Source of the DNA: Pseudomonas thivervalensis
GTDB lineage: Bacteria; Pseudomonadota; Gammaproteobacteria; Pseudomonadales; Pseudomonadaceae
Assembly (NCBI RefSeq): GCF_001269655.1
Contig: NZ_LHVE01000007.1
Span: 62,001 to 126,000, forward strand
Length of the DNA: 64,000 nucleotides
Direction of reading: 5' to 3'
The notes below the pieces were generated by a model. The model was given only the letters and a program-made list of their open reading frames with translations. It made no database searches and was not told the DNA's origin. This document shows, piece after piece, positions 19,175 through 28,706 of this stretch; position 1 is the first letter of the stretch, and each line of letters begins with the position of its first letter. The translations under genes and the position numbers were made by a program.

Positions 19175-20113
19175 ATGACCGTTTCGTTTGTCGCCAAGGC
19201 CTCGGTGTTGCTGCTGTTTGTGAGCAGTACGCTTTATGTGCATTTGCGTGGCAAGGCGCGTTTGCCGGTGTTGCGCCAGTTCGTCAACCACTCGGCACTG
19301 TTCGCTCCTTATAACGCCTTGATGTACCTGTTTTCCGGCGTGCCCTCGAAGCCTTACCTGGATCGCAGCAAGTTCCCGGAACTGGATGTGCTCAAGGACA
19401 ACTGGCAAGTCATTCGCGATGAGGCCATGCACCTGTTCGACGAGGGTTACATTCGCGCCGCCGAGAAGAACAACGACGCCGGTTTCGGCTCGTTCTTCAA
19501 GAAGGGCTGGAAGCGCTTCTACCTCAAGTGGTACGACAAACCGCTGCCGTCGGCGCAATTGCTGTGTCCCAGGACGGTCGAGCTGGTCAGTCGGATCCCC
19601 AACGTCCGGGGCGCGATGTTTGCCCTGCTGCCCGGTGACAGCCATCTGAACCCTCATCGAGACCCCTTCGCCGGTTCGTTGCGTTATCACCTGGGGCTCT
19701 CCACCCCGAATTCCGAGGACTGCCGGATCTTCGTCGACGGTCAGATCTACGCCTGGCGCGATGGCGAAGACGTCATGTTCGATGAAACCTATGTGCACTG
19801 GGTCAAGAACGAAACCCCGCAGACCCGCGTAATCCTGTTCTGCGATGTCGAGCGGCCCTTGAAAAGCCGGCTGATGACCCGTCTCAACCGCACCATCAGC
19901 GCGTTCCTCGGCCGCGCCACCGCGCCACAGAACCTGGACGATGAACACGTCGGCGGCATCAACCGGGCTTACGCCTGGAGCAAGTCGTTCAGCGACGGCA
20001 TCAGTGGCCGGGTCAAGCAGTTCAAACGCAAGCATCCCAAGGCCTACCGGGTAATGCGGCCGGTGTTGGCGGTGGTGGTGCTGACGGCGCTTGGCTATTG
20101 GTTATTCGTTTAA
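19175..20113 (+). CDS. lpxO: Lipid A hydroxylase LpxO (aspartyl/asparaginyl beta-hydroxylase family)
   Basis: A 312-residue protein with an N-terminal membrane segment (VSFVAKASVLLLFVSSTLYV) and a C-terminal one (VMRPVLAVVVLTALGYWLFV). In between is the Fe(II)/2-oxoglutarate dioxygenase domain: the first iron histidine in LNPHRDPFAG and the second in DETYVHWVKNET. LpxO 2-hydroxylates secondary acyl chains of lipid A. The ATG at 19175 is selected because AAGGAGTT lies 7 bases upstream. Similarity to P. aeruginosa LpxO proteins is recognised from memory. Confidence 0.88.
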   Translation: MTVSFVAKASVLLLFVSSTLYVHLRGKARLPVLRQFVNHSALFAPYNALMYLFSGVPSKPYLDRSKFPELDVLKDNWQVIRDEAMHLFDEGYIRAAEKNNDAGFGSFFKKGWKRFYLKWYDKPLPSAQLLCPRTVELVSRIPNVRGAMFALLPGDSHLNPHRDPFAGSLRYHLGLSTPNSEDCRIFVDGQIYAWRDGEDVMFDETYVHWVKNETPQTRVILFCDVERPLKSRLMTRLNRTISAFLGRATAPQNLDDEHVGGINRAYAWSKSFSDGISGRVKQFKRKHPKAYRVMRPVLAVVVLTALGYWLFV

Positions 20114-20452
20114 CCATTGCGTAGTCCATCGGGCGCTGGTTATAGTCAGTGCTCTTCGGGTTTTCTAACCCACTCTCCAAGAGATCGGCTCATGCCTGCA
20201 TTCCCTGTCATCGCGCTCGTGGTTCCAGCGTTCAACGCTGGCGTCGTGCCGTGTGGGAATCAGCAGCCTGCGCAGATCGGTCAATACCCCCCACCTGTCA
20301 GTAGCTCATCGGTGTACGCCGTCGTATCACCGCCGGGTGTTGGCATTCAGGGCTGATCGGCAACGGTTGCCATCCCCTGTGCCCGCCTGAAAAAAACTAC
20401 TGGACTTCAGCTTCGGCTGAGTTGGCTTTTTGCCTGACTACAGGTGGTATCC
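20114..20452 (+). other. Long leader upstream of the EamA transporter gene
   Basis: A 339-base stretch with no established gene. A candidate leader peptide of 54 residues (20191-20355) starts MPAFPVIALVVPAF. Inside it, CCAGCGTTCAACGCTGG at 20224-20240 forms a hairpin. Near the end (20407-20430), TTCAGC-TTCG-GCTGAG followed by a T-rich tract resembles an intrinsic terminator just before the transporter start. This could be an attenuated leader or an independent small RNA. Confidence 0.4.
20406..20432 (+). terminator. Hairpin with TTCG tetraloop ahead of the EamA gene (attenuator candidate)
   Basis: TTCAGC and GCTGAG pair (with one wobble) around a TTCG tetraloop and are followed by TTGGCTTTTT. 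The start codon of the transporter is only about 20 bases away, so read-through control is conceivable. Confidence 0.45.
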
Positions 20453-21316
20453 ATGTTTTCCCTTTCCAAAAACGCCTTATTGGCGGCGGCTTCCACGAGC
20501 CTGTTCGTTTTGCTGTGGAGCAGCGGGGCGATCTTTTCCAAACTGGGCCTGGCCCACGCCTCACCCTTCGCGTTTCTGCTGATCCGTTTTGCCATCGCGC
20601 TGTTCGCGCTGGTGCTGTTGATTCCGTTGCTCAAGTTCAAGTTGCCCAAGACTGGCAAGCCGATGCTGTACGCGATGACCACCGGGCTGGTGCTGCTGGG
20701 CGCCTATCAGATTTTTTATCTGCTGGCGCTGCAAATGAATGTCACGCCCGGGGTGATGGCCACCCTGATGGGCGTGCAACCGATCCTGACCGTAGTGCTC
20801 ATGGAGCGCCGGCGTTCCGGGGCGCGGATGTTCGGCCTGGTGCTGGGCTTGGTCGGGTTGGTCATGGTGGTGTACCAGGGCATCGGCCTGGCCGGCATGT
20901 CTCTGGCGGGGATGCTGTGTGGGTTGTTGGCACTGGTGAGCATGACCGCCGGTTCCATCATGCAGAAGCGCATCACCGACAATCCCCTGGGCACGCTGCC
21001 GGTGCAGTACCTGGCCGGGCTGGTGCTGTGTGCGGTGTTCGTGCCGTTCCAGCCGTTTCACTTCGAATACAGCGCGGGATTCCTCGTGCCGGTGTTGTGG
21101 ATGGGGCTGGTGGTGTCGGTCTTGGCGACGTTGCTGCTGTACCGTTTGATCGCCCGTGGCAATCTGGTGAATGTCACCAGCCTGTTCTACCTGGTGCCGG
21201 CGGTGACGGCGATCATGGACTACCTGGTGTTTGGCAACCGGCTGGCGTTGCTGAGCTTGCTGGGGATGGTGTTGATCATCGTGGGGTTGGTGTTTGTGTT
21301 TCGTAAAGGTGGCTGA
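20453..21316 (+). CDS. EamA family transporter (DMT superfamily)
   Basis: A 287-residue protein with about ten hydrophobic segments arranged as two EamA halves; recognisable parts are LFVLLWSSGAIFSKLGLAHASPFAFLLIR and LVPAVTAIMDYLVFGN. Such carriers export amino acids or metabolites. AGGTGG lies six bases before the ATG at 20453; an upstream GTG at 20444 is also in frame. The substrate is unknown. The unusual leader upstream may regulate it. Confidence 0.87.
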   Translation: MFSLSKNALLAAASTSLFVLLWSSGAIFSKLGLAHASPFAFLLIRFAIALFALVLLIPLLKFKLPKTGKPMLYAMTTGLVLLGAYQIFYLLALQMNVTPGVMATLMGVQPILTVVLMERRRSGARMFGLVLGLVGLVMVVYQGIGLAGMSLAGMLCGLLALVSMTAGSIMQKRITDNPLGTLPVQYLAGLVLCAVFVPFQPFHFEYSAGFLVPVLWMGLVVSVLATLLLYRLIARGNLVNVTSLFYLVPAVTAIMDYLVFGNRLALLSLLGMVLIIVGLVFVFRKGG

Positions 21317-21371
21317 CTTTTAGAGGTTCGCTGACTGAACAACCGCCATCGCGAGATGCGCTGATGTTTTA

Positions 21372-22277
21372 TCAGGTAGACACCTCAGCCGGTTTCGCGA
21401 CGGAAGGCTTGAGCACCAACCACAACGCCGCCGCAATCAACACCCCGCCATACAAATGCGCCATCCCCAACGGCTCATCCAACAGCAACGCCCCCCACAA
21501 CACGCCGAACGGCGGGATCAGGAACGTCACGGTCATGGACTTGACCGGGCCGATGGAACTGAGCAAGCGGAAGTAAAGGATATACGCCAGCGCGGTGCAC
21601 ACCAGGCCCAACCCCAGCAGCGACAACCAGACGTTCCAGCCACCCCAACTGGCTGGCGGCTGGCTGATGACGCTGTAGCCGAACAGCGGCAGCAAGAACA
21701 CCGTGGCGCCGAACATGCTGCCCAGGGCCGAGAGGCGGCTGTCCAAGCCACCTTGATGATCAAGCCAGCGCCGAGTGAGGAAACCGGCAAAGCCGTAGCA
21801 GGTCGTGGCCAGCAGGCAGGCGAGGGCGCCCATCAGCAATTGCAGGTCGAACGCCACCGGGCCGGCGCGGGTCAGGATGCCCACGCCGAGCAGCCCAAGG
21901 AAGACCCCGCTGACCTTGGCCAGGGTCAGTTGTTCGCTGAAGAACAAACCACCGATCAACACCCCCATCAACGGTGTGGTGGCATTGAAGATCGCCGAGT
22001 AACCGGCCGGCAGCACCTGGGCCGCGAGCGAATAGAACGTGGCCGGAATGCCCGAATTGATCAGACCCAGCACCATCACGACTTTGAGCTTGCCGCGAAA
22101 ATTCCAATCGACGCGCATCAGCGCCAGGATCACCAGCAGCCCGACGAAGGCGATGGATACACGAAAAAACGCAGTGGGGATTGTGCCAATGACGGGTGCG
22201 ATGATGCGCATGAACAGGAAGCTGGCGCCCCAGATGGCGGCCAATGACAGTAAACGCAGGATATCGACGAGGTTCAC
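21372..22277 (-). CDS. EamA family transporter (DMT superfamily)
   Basis: A 301-residue protein with ten predicted membrane segments. The first EamA half shows AAIWGASFLFMRIIAP and the second AYILYFRLLSSIGPVKSMTV. I place the start at the GTG 22277-22275 because GGAG lies eight bases upstream on the minus strand and the segment before it is not conserved. It converges with the other EamA gene at 20453 but is not closely similar to it. The substrate is unknown. Confidence 0.87.
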   Translation of the reverse strand: MNLVDILRLLSLAAIWGASFLFMRIIAPVIGTIPTAFFRVSIAFVGLLVILALMRVDWNFRGKLKVVMVLGLINSGIPATFYSLAAQVLPAGYSAIFNATTPLMGVLIGGLFFSEQLTLAKVSGVFLGLLGVGILTRAGPVAFDLQLLMGALACLLATTCYGFAGFLTRRWLDHQGGLDSRLSALGSMFGATVFLLPLFGYSVISQPPASWGGWNVWLSLLGLGLVCTALAYILYFRLLSSIGPVKSMTVTFLIPPFGVLWGALLLDEPLGMAHLYGGVLIAAALWLVLKPSVAKPAEVST

Positions 22278-22407
22278 GAGCCACTCCTTCCTTGATGGGG
22301 TGGCAAGTGTCGCTGCCCTGCATACCGATGGCAATGGTTGCGTTGCCGCGTGATTGGCCTCTAAGCTCAGTCGCCAATAACAAGCACGACCCGCCGAGGT
22401 TTACCTT

Positions 22408-24129
22408 ATGCCGCAGCCATGGCCCGCCCTCGAAATCGCCCGTTCGATCCTCGACGGCTTCGACGATTATCGTGAGCATTTCCGGCAGATCACCGATGGT
22501 GCCCGCGCCCGGTTCGAGCAGGCCCAGTGGCTGGAAGCCCAAGCGGCTTCGGCGGCGCGCATCAATCTGTATGAAGAAAAAGTTTTCGAAACCGTCGCCA
22601 GGCTGCACAAGGCCTTCGATGACGAAACATTGATGGACGTGAGTTGCTGGCCGCTGGTCAAAAGCGCCTACATCAGCCTGATCGACCTGCGCTTCGACGA
22701 TGAACTGTCGGAAACCTGGTACAACTCGATCTTCTGCGGGCTGTTCAGTCACGACCTGATCAGCGACGGCACCATGTTCATCCACACCACCCGGCCCAGC
22801 CTGCGCCGGGCCCGCGCCGCCCAGACGCGCACCTACAAGCCCCAGGGCCAACTGGATCGGATGCTGGCGAGCGTCTTCGCCGATTACCGTTTCAGCGAGG
22901 ACTACGCCGATTTGGTGGGGGACCTGCAGCGCCTCGAAGCGCAGTTGCGCGAGAACCTGCCGGACTGGGTCTGCAAGGACCCGGAACTGACGGTGGAGTT
23001 GTTTTCTTCGGTGCTCTACCGCAACAAGGGCGCCTACCTGGTGGGCCGGATCTACACCCGCGACGATCAATGGCCGCTGGTGATCCCGCTGCTGCACCGC
23101 GAGGGCCGGGGGATCCAGATCGATGCGCTGATCACCGACGAGGCGCAGGTGTCGATCATTTTCTCGTTCACCCGCTCGTACTTCATGGTGGACGTGCCGG
23201 TGCCGGCGGAATTCATCGGCTTTCTCAAGCGCATCCTGCCGGGCAAACACATCGCCGAGTTGTACACCTCCATTGGTTTCTACAAGCACGGCAAATCCGA
23301 GTTCTACCGGGCGCTGATCAACCACCTGGCGAACACCGACGACCAGTTCATCATGGCGCCGGGCGTGCGCGGCATGGTCATGAGCGTGTTCACCCTGCCA
23401 GGCTTCAACACGGTGTTCAAGATCATCAAGGACCGCTTCTCGCCGTCGAAAAACGTCGACCGGGCCACGGTGATCGAGAAGTACCGACTGGTGAAAAGCG
23501 TCGACCGGGTCGGGCGCATGGCCGATACCCAGGAGTTCGCCGATTTCCGCTTTCCCCTGAGCAAATTCGAGCCGGCCTGCCTGGAGGAACTGTTGGAAGT
23601 GGCCCCATCGACGGTGTCGGTGGACGGCGAGACCGTGCTGATTCGCCACTGCTGGACCGAACGCCGGATGACGCCGCTCAACCTCTATCTGGAAAACGCC
23701 AACCCGGACCAGGTGCGCGAGGCGCTGGAAGACTATGGCTTGGCCATCAAGCAACTGGCGGCGGCGAACATCTTTCCCGGTGACATGCTGCTCAAGAACT
23801 TTGGCGTGACCCGCCACGGCCGCGTGGTGTTCTACGACTACGATGAAATCTGCTTCCTCACCGAAGCCAACTTCCGTCACATTCCCCAGCCCCGCACACC
23901 GGAAGACGAAATGGCTTCCGAGCCCTGGTATTCCATCGGCCCGCTGGACGTCTTCCCCGAAGAATTCCCGCCGTTCCTGTTCGCCGACGCCGGGCAGCGC
24001 AAGCTGTTCGACCAGTTGCACGGCGAGTTGTACAACGCCGACTACTGGAAAAGCCTGCAGGAGGCGATCCGGGCGGGGAAGGTGATCGATGTGTTCCCGT
24101 ATCGGCGCAAGGACCTGGACAACGAATAA
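22408..24129 (+). CDS. aceK: Isocitrate dehydrogenase kinase/phosphatase
   Basis: A 573-residue protein of the length and sequence of AceK. Typical parts are [17 protein letters not shown] (ATP-binding loop region) and [13 protein letters not shown] (metal-binding catalytic segment). The enzyme phosphorylates and dephosphorylates isocitrate dehydrogenase to divert carbon into the glyoxylate shunt. Unlike in E. coli, aceA and aceB are not adjacent; the gene stands alone and is divergent from the EamA gene, with about 130 bases between the starts. Confidence 0.95.
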   Translation: MPQPWPALEIARSILDGFDDYREHFRQITDGARARFEQAQWLEAQAASAARINLYEEKVFETVARLHKAFDDETLMDVSCWPLVKSAYISLIDLRFDDELSETWYNSIFCGLFSHDLISDGTMFIHTTRPSLRRARAAQTRTYKPQGQLDRMLASVFADYRFSEDYADLVGDLQRLEAQLRENLPDWVCKDPELTVELFSSVLYRNKGAYLVGRIYTRDDQWPLVIPLLHREGRGIQIDALITDEAQVSIIFSFTRSYFMVDVPVPAEFIGFLKRILPGKHIAELYTSIGFYKHGKSEFYRALINHLANTDDQFIMAPGVRGMVMSVFTLPGFNTVFKIIKDRFSPSKNVDRATVIEKYRLVKSVDRVGRMADTQEFADFRFPLSKFEPACLEELLEVAPSTVSVDGETVLIRHCWTERRMTPLNLYLENANPDQVREALEDYGLAIKQLAAANIFPGDMLLKNFGVTRHGRVVFYDYDEICFLTEANFRHIPQPRTPEDEMASEPWYSIGPLDVFPEEFPPFLFADAGQRKLFDQLHGELYNADYWKSLQEAIRAGKVIDVFPYRRKDLDNE

Positions 24130-24150
24130 CGCCAGGCGAGTGAAGTACCC

Positions 24151-24243
24151 TGTGGCGAGGGAGCTTGCTCCCGCTGGGCTGCGAAGCGGTCCCAAGATTT
24201 TGCGGCTGCTGCGCAGCCGAGCGGGAGCAAGCTCCCTCGCCAC
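24151..24243. repeat. Type A REP pair
   Basis: TGTGGCGAGGGAGCTTGCTC and its inverse around GCTGGGCTGCGAAGCGGTCC. It lies 25 bases before a type C element. Confidence 0.9.
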
Positions 24244-24268
24244 AAAAGCAGCCTTGACGCAAATCCCC

Positions 24269-24358
24269 TGTGGGAGCGAGCTTGCTCGCGATAGCGGTGG
24301 ATCAACCAGCATGAATGTCGACTGACACACCGCCATCGCGAGCAAGCTCGCTCCCACA
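24269..24358. repeat. Type C REPIN
   Basis: A 90-base inverted pair of TGTGGGAGCGAGCTTGCTCG. It sits side by side with a type A pair in the same gap. Confidence 0.92.
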
Positions 24359-24455
24359 AGGGTATGGCGGTGGGGCTGCTTTGTGTGTTCGGCGCAATGA
24401 CCGCAAATCTGCGACAATCGCCCCCTTGCTCAAACCGACGACCCTTGCGTACCTG

Positions 24456-27400
24456 ATGACTGATCAAGCCCCCGCTATCGACAAACTGCTGAAAAACCTC
24501 GACCACGCCATGCTCGCCGACCGTCACCGGTTGCGGCGGCAGTTGCTCGAGCTGCGCAAGAAGCCCGACGAGGCCAAGCTGGCCCAGTGGGTGGCGCGCA
24601 TGCAGGCGTCGTGCGATCAGGTGCTGGCGCGCAAGGCGAGCCTGCCGGTGATCCGCTATGACGACAATTTGCCGATCGCCGCCAAGCGTGACGAAATCAA
24701 GGAGGCGCTGCTCAAGCACCAAGTGCTGATCATTGCCGGCGAAACCGGCTCGGGCAAAACCACCCAGTTGCCGAAGATCTGCCTGGAAATCGGCCGCGGC
24801 CAGCATGGCTTGATTGGCCACACCCAGCCACGCCGGATCGCCGCCCGCAGCGTCGCAAGCCGCGTGGCCGAGGAACTGTCCACGCCGTTGGGGGCGCTGG
24901 TGGGCTATCAGGTGCGCTTCGAGGACCAGAGCGACGCCAACACCCTGATCAAGCTGATGACCGACGGCATCCTGCTGGCCGAGACTCAGAACGACCGCTA
25001 CCTCGAACGCTACGACACGATCATCGTCGACGAGGCCCACGAACGCAGCCTGAACATCGACTTCCTGCTCGGCTACCTCAAGACCCTGCTGCCGCGTCGC
25101 CCGGACCTGAAAGTCATCATTACCTCGGCGACCATCGACCTGGAGCGGTTTTCCAAGCACTTCGACGACGCGCCGATCGTGGAAGTCTCGGGCCGCACTT
25201 TCCCGGTGGAAACCTGGTATCGCCCGCTGACCCTGGAACAGGATGAAGAGGGCAACCGGGTCGAGGACGACTTGACCGTCGACCAGGCGATACTCGCCAC
25301 CCTCGACGAAATCGCCGCCTACGAGCGCAGCGAGCGCCGCAGCCCCGGGGATGTGCTGGTGTTCCTGCCGGGGGAGCGGGAGATTCGCGACGCGGCGGAA
25401 ATGCTGCGCAAGGCCCAGCTCAAGCACACCGAGATCTTGCCGTTATATGCGCGATTGTCCCCGGCCGAGCAACAACGGATCTTCCAATCCCACCCGGGCC
25501 GTCGGGTGGTGCTGGCGACCAACGTCGCTGAAACCTCGCTCACCGTGCCGGGCATCCGCTACGTGATCGACAGCGGTACCGCACGCATCAGTCGCTACAG
25601 CTATCGGGCCAAGGTCCAGCGCCTGCCCATCGAGGCCATTTCCCAGGCCAGCGCCAACCAGCGCAAGGGCCGCTGCGGACGGGTGGAGCCGGGGATTTGC
25701 GTGCGGCTGTACAGCGAGGAGGATTTTCTTGGGCGGCCGGAGTTCACTGACCCGGAGATCCTGCGCACCAACCTGGCGGCGGTGATCCTGCAGATGCTGC
25801 ACCTGCGCCTTGGCGAGATCACCGATTTCCCGTTCATCGAGCCGCCGGATGGCAAGGCCATCAGCGACGGTTTCAACCTGCTGCAAGAACTCTCGGCGGT
25901 GGACCGCAACAGCCAGTTGACGCCGTTGGGTCGGCAGTTGGCGCGCCTGCCGGTGGACCCGCGCATGGGTCGTATGCTGCTGGAAGCGGCGAAGCTGGGC
26001 AGTTTGCAGGAAGTGTTGATCGTCGCCAGCGCCATGTCGATCCAGGACCCGCGCGAGCGTCCGCCGGAACGCCAGCAAGCGGCCGACCAGGCCCACGCTC
26101 AATGGAAAGACGCCGACTCGGACTTCGCCGGGCTGGTCAATTTGTGGCGCGGTTTCGAAGAGCAGCGCCAGGCCCTGACCGCCAGCCCGTTGCGCAACTG
26201 GTGCCGCAAGAATTTCCTCAACTACCTGCGCCTGCGCGAGTGGCGCGATTCCCATCGCCAGTTGAGCTTGATCTGCCGCGACATGCAGTTGAGCCTCAAC
26301 AAAGACCCGGCCGACTACCCGAAGCTGCACAAAGCGGTGCTCTCGGGCTTGCTCAGTCAGATCGGCCAGAAAACCGAAGACGGTGATTACCTTGGTGCTC
26401 GCCAGCGGCGGTTCTGGGTACACCCCTCGTCGGGCCTGGGCAAGAAACGTCCGCAGTGGCTGATGACCGCCGAGCTGGTGGAAACCACCAAGTTGTACGC
26501 GCGTATGGTGGCCAAGATCGAACCGGACTGGATCGAGCCGCTGGCCGGGCACCTGATCAAGAAAAACCACTTCGAACCCCATTGGGAGAAGAAGCGCGGG
26601 CAAGTGGTGGCCTACGAGCAGATTACCCTGTTCGGGCTCATCGTCGTCGGGCGGCGGCCGGTGCATTACGGGCCGGTGGATCCGGTGGTGTCCCGTGAAC
26701 TGTTCATCCGCGAGGCACTGGTGCGCGGCGAGATCCAGTCCAAGGCCAAGTGCCTGGGCGCCAATACCCGCTTGCTGGAGCAACTCGACGAACTGGAAGC
26801 CAAGGCCCGCCGCCGCGACATCCTGGCCGACGAAGAAACGCTGTTTGCGTTCTACGACGCACGCTTGCCGGCCGAGATCCACCAGACCGCGACGTTCGAC
26901 AGCTGGTACCGGATCAACAGCCAGAAAGACCCGCAATTACTGATCATGCGCGAGGAAGACGTGCTGGCCCGCGAAGCCAGCGAGGTCACGGCGACGCAGT
27001 ACCCCGACACCTTGCGCGTCGGTGACCTGACTTTGCCGCTGAGCTATCACTTCGAGCCCAACCACCCGCGCGACGGCGTGACGCTGCGGGTGCCGGCGCC
27101 GCTGCTGCCGATGCTGCCGCCGGAGCGCCTGGAATGGCTGGTGCCGGGGATGATCGAGGCCAAGTGCATCGCGTTGGTGCGCAACCTGCCCAAGGCCTTG
27201 CGCAAGAACTTCGTGCCGGTGCCGGACTTCGTCAAGGCGGCGCTGCAACGCATCACGTTTGCCGAGGGCTCGCTGCCGCAGTCCCTGGGCCGTGAGCTGC
27301 TGCGCATGACCGGGGCGCGGGTCAGCGACGAAGCCTGGGCCGAAGCGGCCCAACAGGTTGAAAGCCATTTGCGCATGAACCTGGAAATCGTCGACGGCCA

Positions 27401-28367
27401 GGGCAAGTTCCTCGGCGAGGGCCGCGACCTGGCCGAACTGACGGCGCGTTTTGCCGAAGCCAGCCAAGCGGCGTTGGCCGTGCCGCAAACGGCAAAAAGC
27501 CAGGCACCGGTGGAGGCGAAGGTCTTCGCGCCGGTGGCCGAGAAAACGCAGCAGAAGATTGCCGGGTTGTCGATGACGGTCTACCCGGCGCTGGTGGAAG
27601 AGGGCGGCGTGGTCAAGGAAGGGCGCTTCCCGACGCCGGCCGAAGCCGAATTCCAGCATCGCCGCGCCTTGCAGCGCTTGCTCATGCAGCAACTGGCCGA
27701 GTCGGCCAAGTTCCTGCGGGGCAAGTTGCCGGGGCTGACGGAGCTGGGTTTGCTGTACCGCGACTTGGGTCGTATCGACGGCCTGGTGGAAGACATCCTG
27801 CTCGCCAGCCTCGACAGCTGCGTGCTCGAAGGTGAAGCGAGCCTGCCCCGTGACGGCGCCGCGCTGGCTGCCCTGGCCGAGCGCAAGCGTGGTGGCTGGA
27901 CCGAGCACGCCGAACGCCTGGCGAAGCTGACCCTGGACATCCTCAAGCTCTGGCATGGCCTGCAAAAACGCTTCAAGGGCAAGATCGACCTGGCCCAGGC
28001 CGTGGCGTTGAACGACATCAAGCAGCAACTCAGCCACCTGGTGTACCCGGGCTTCGTGCGGGAAACCCCGCACCAGTGGCTCAAGGAACTGCCGCGCTAC
28101 CTCAGGGCCATCGAACAACGCTTCGAGAAGCTCGGCAGCCAGGTACAGAAAGACCGGGTCTGGAGTGGCGAACTGTCGAACCTCTGGGCCCAATACCAGG
28201 CCCGCGCCAGCAAACACGCCCAGGAAGGCAAGCGCGACCCGCAATTGGAGCTGTACCGCTGGTGGTTGGAGGAATACCGGGTGTCGCTGTTCGCCCAGCA
28301 ACTGGGCACCAAGGTGCCGATTTCCGACAAGCGCCTGGGCAAGCAGTGGGGGCAGGTGGAGGGGTGA
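24456..28367 (+). CDS. hrpA: ATP-dependent RNA helicase HrpA (DEAH box)
   Basis: A 1303-residue protein, matching the usual HrpA length of about 1300. Motif I is GETGSGKTTQ, motif II is DEAH (VDEAHERS), motif III is TSATI and motif VI is QRKGRCGR. A helicase-associated HA2 region and a long C-terminal DUF3418 follow. HrpA is linked to mRNA processing and to rescue of stalled ribosomes. The ATG at 24456 starts MTDQAP; an upstream in-frame reading to 24315 passes through a repeat and is excluded. Downstream is a REPIN. Confidence 0.94.
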   Translation: MTDQAPAIDKLLKNLDHAMLADRHRLRRQLLELRKKPDEAKLAQWVARMQASCDQVLARKASLPVIRYDDNLPIAAKRDEIKEALLKHQVLIIAGETGSGKTTQLPKICLEIGRGQHGLIGHTQPRRIAARSVASRVAEELSTPLGALVGYQVRFEDQSDANTLIKLMTDGILLAETQNDRYLERYDTIIVDEAHERSLNIDFLLGYLKTLLPRRPDLKVIITSATIDLERFSKHFDDAPIVEVSGRTFPVETWYRPLTLEQDEEGNRVEDDLTVDQAILATLDEIAAYERSERRSPGDVLVFLPGEREIRDAAEMLRKAQLKHTEILPLYARLSPAEQQRIFQSHPGRRVVLATNVAETSLTVPGIRYVIDSGTARISRYSYRAKVQRLPIEAISQASANQRKGRCGRVEPGICVRLYSEEDFLGRPEFTDPEILRTNLAAVILQMLHLRLGEITDFPFIEPPDGKAISDGFNLLQELSAVDRNSQLTPLGRQLARLPVDPRMGRMLLEAAKLGSLQEVLIVASAMSIQDPRERPPERQQAADQAHAQWKDADSDFAGLVNLWRGFEEQRQALTASPLRNWCRKNFLNYLRLREWRDSHRQLSLICRDMQLSLNKDPADYPKLHKAVLSGLLSQIGQKTEDGDYLGARQRRFWVHPSSGLGKKRPQWLMTAELVETTKLYARMVAKIEPDWIEPLAGHLIKKNHFEPHWEKKRGQVVAYEQITLFGLIVVGRRPVHYGPVDPVVSRELFIREALVRGEIQSKAKCLGANTRLLEQLDELEAKARRRDILADEETLFAFYDARLPAEIHQTATFDSWYRINSQKDPQLLIMREEDVLAREASEVTATQYPDTLRVGDLTLPLSYHFEPNHPRDGVTLRVPAPLLPMLPPERLEWLVPGMIEAKCIALVRNLPKALRKNFVPVPDFVKAALQRITFAEGSLPQSLGRELLRMTGARVSDEAWAEAAQQVESHLRMNLEIVDGQGKFLGEGRDLAELTARFAEASQAALAVPQTAKSQAPVEAKVFAPVAEKTQQKIAGLSMTVYPALVEEGGVVKEGRFPTPAEAEFQHRRALQRLLMQQLAESAKFLRGKLPGLTELGLLYRDLGRIDGLVEDILLASLDSCVLEGEASLPRDGAALAALAERKRGGWTEHAERLAKLTLDILKLWHGLQKRFKGKIDLAQAVALNDIKQQLSHLVYPGFVRETPHQWLKELPRYLRAIEQRFEKLGSQVQKDRVWSGELSNLWAQYQARASKHAQEGKRDPQLELYRWWLEEYRVSLFAQQLGTKVPISDKRLGKQWGQVEG

Positions 28368-28706
28368 TCACACCAACCCGACAACCCTTCAGAACCTTGT
28401 GGGAGCGAGCTTGCTCGCGATAGCGGTGTGTCAGTCAACATCAATGCAGGCTGAACCAGCGCAATCGCGAGCAAGCTCGCTCCCACAGGGCAGGGTGTCG
28501 TAATGAATGGAGCATGGGCCAAACCCCAGCGTTTATGGCAAACTTCGCGCCTATAAATGCCGGTCCCGTGGTTTTGGGCTTCAATGCCACGGGCGGATCC
28601 GGAATAAAGCGATGCCAGGGCTGCTTCCCCGGATGGGAAAAGTCCCTTTGCGTGTTGGTACGTCGGTGCCAATACTTTCTGCCTGAACAGATCAGAGACA
28701 CGACCC
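28368..28706. other. Intergenic stretch between hrpA and the ketoacyl synthase gene
   Basis: A 339-base gap. It contains a type C REPIN at 28398-28487 and, at about 28566-28594, a CCCGTGG/CCACGGG hairpin with a 15-base loop. The remaining bases are the probable promoter and leader of the ketoacyl synthase gene; no further gene is supported. Confidence 0.6.
28398..28487. repeat. Type C REPIN
   Basis: A 90-base inverted pair, GTGGGAGCGAGCTTGCTCGCG at the left and its inverse at the right. Confidence 0.92.

Larger units (their letters stand above)
24130..24455. other. Intergenic stretch between aceK and hrpA
   Basis: A 326-base gap almost filled by two different repeats, type A at 24151-24243 and type C at 24269-24358. 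About 95 bases remain before hrpA; no gene is evident there. Confidence 0.7.

Noticed and set aside
21760..24417. An 885-codon minus-strand frame across aceK
   Set aside because: It is antisense to aceK and crosses repeats and the EamA gene; no recognised domain.
24315..24455. An N-terminal extension of HrpA by 47 residues
   Set aside because: It begins in a REPIN (SRASSLPQG-like peptide typical of these repeats) and is not part of the HrpA family.
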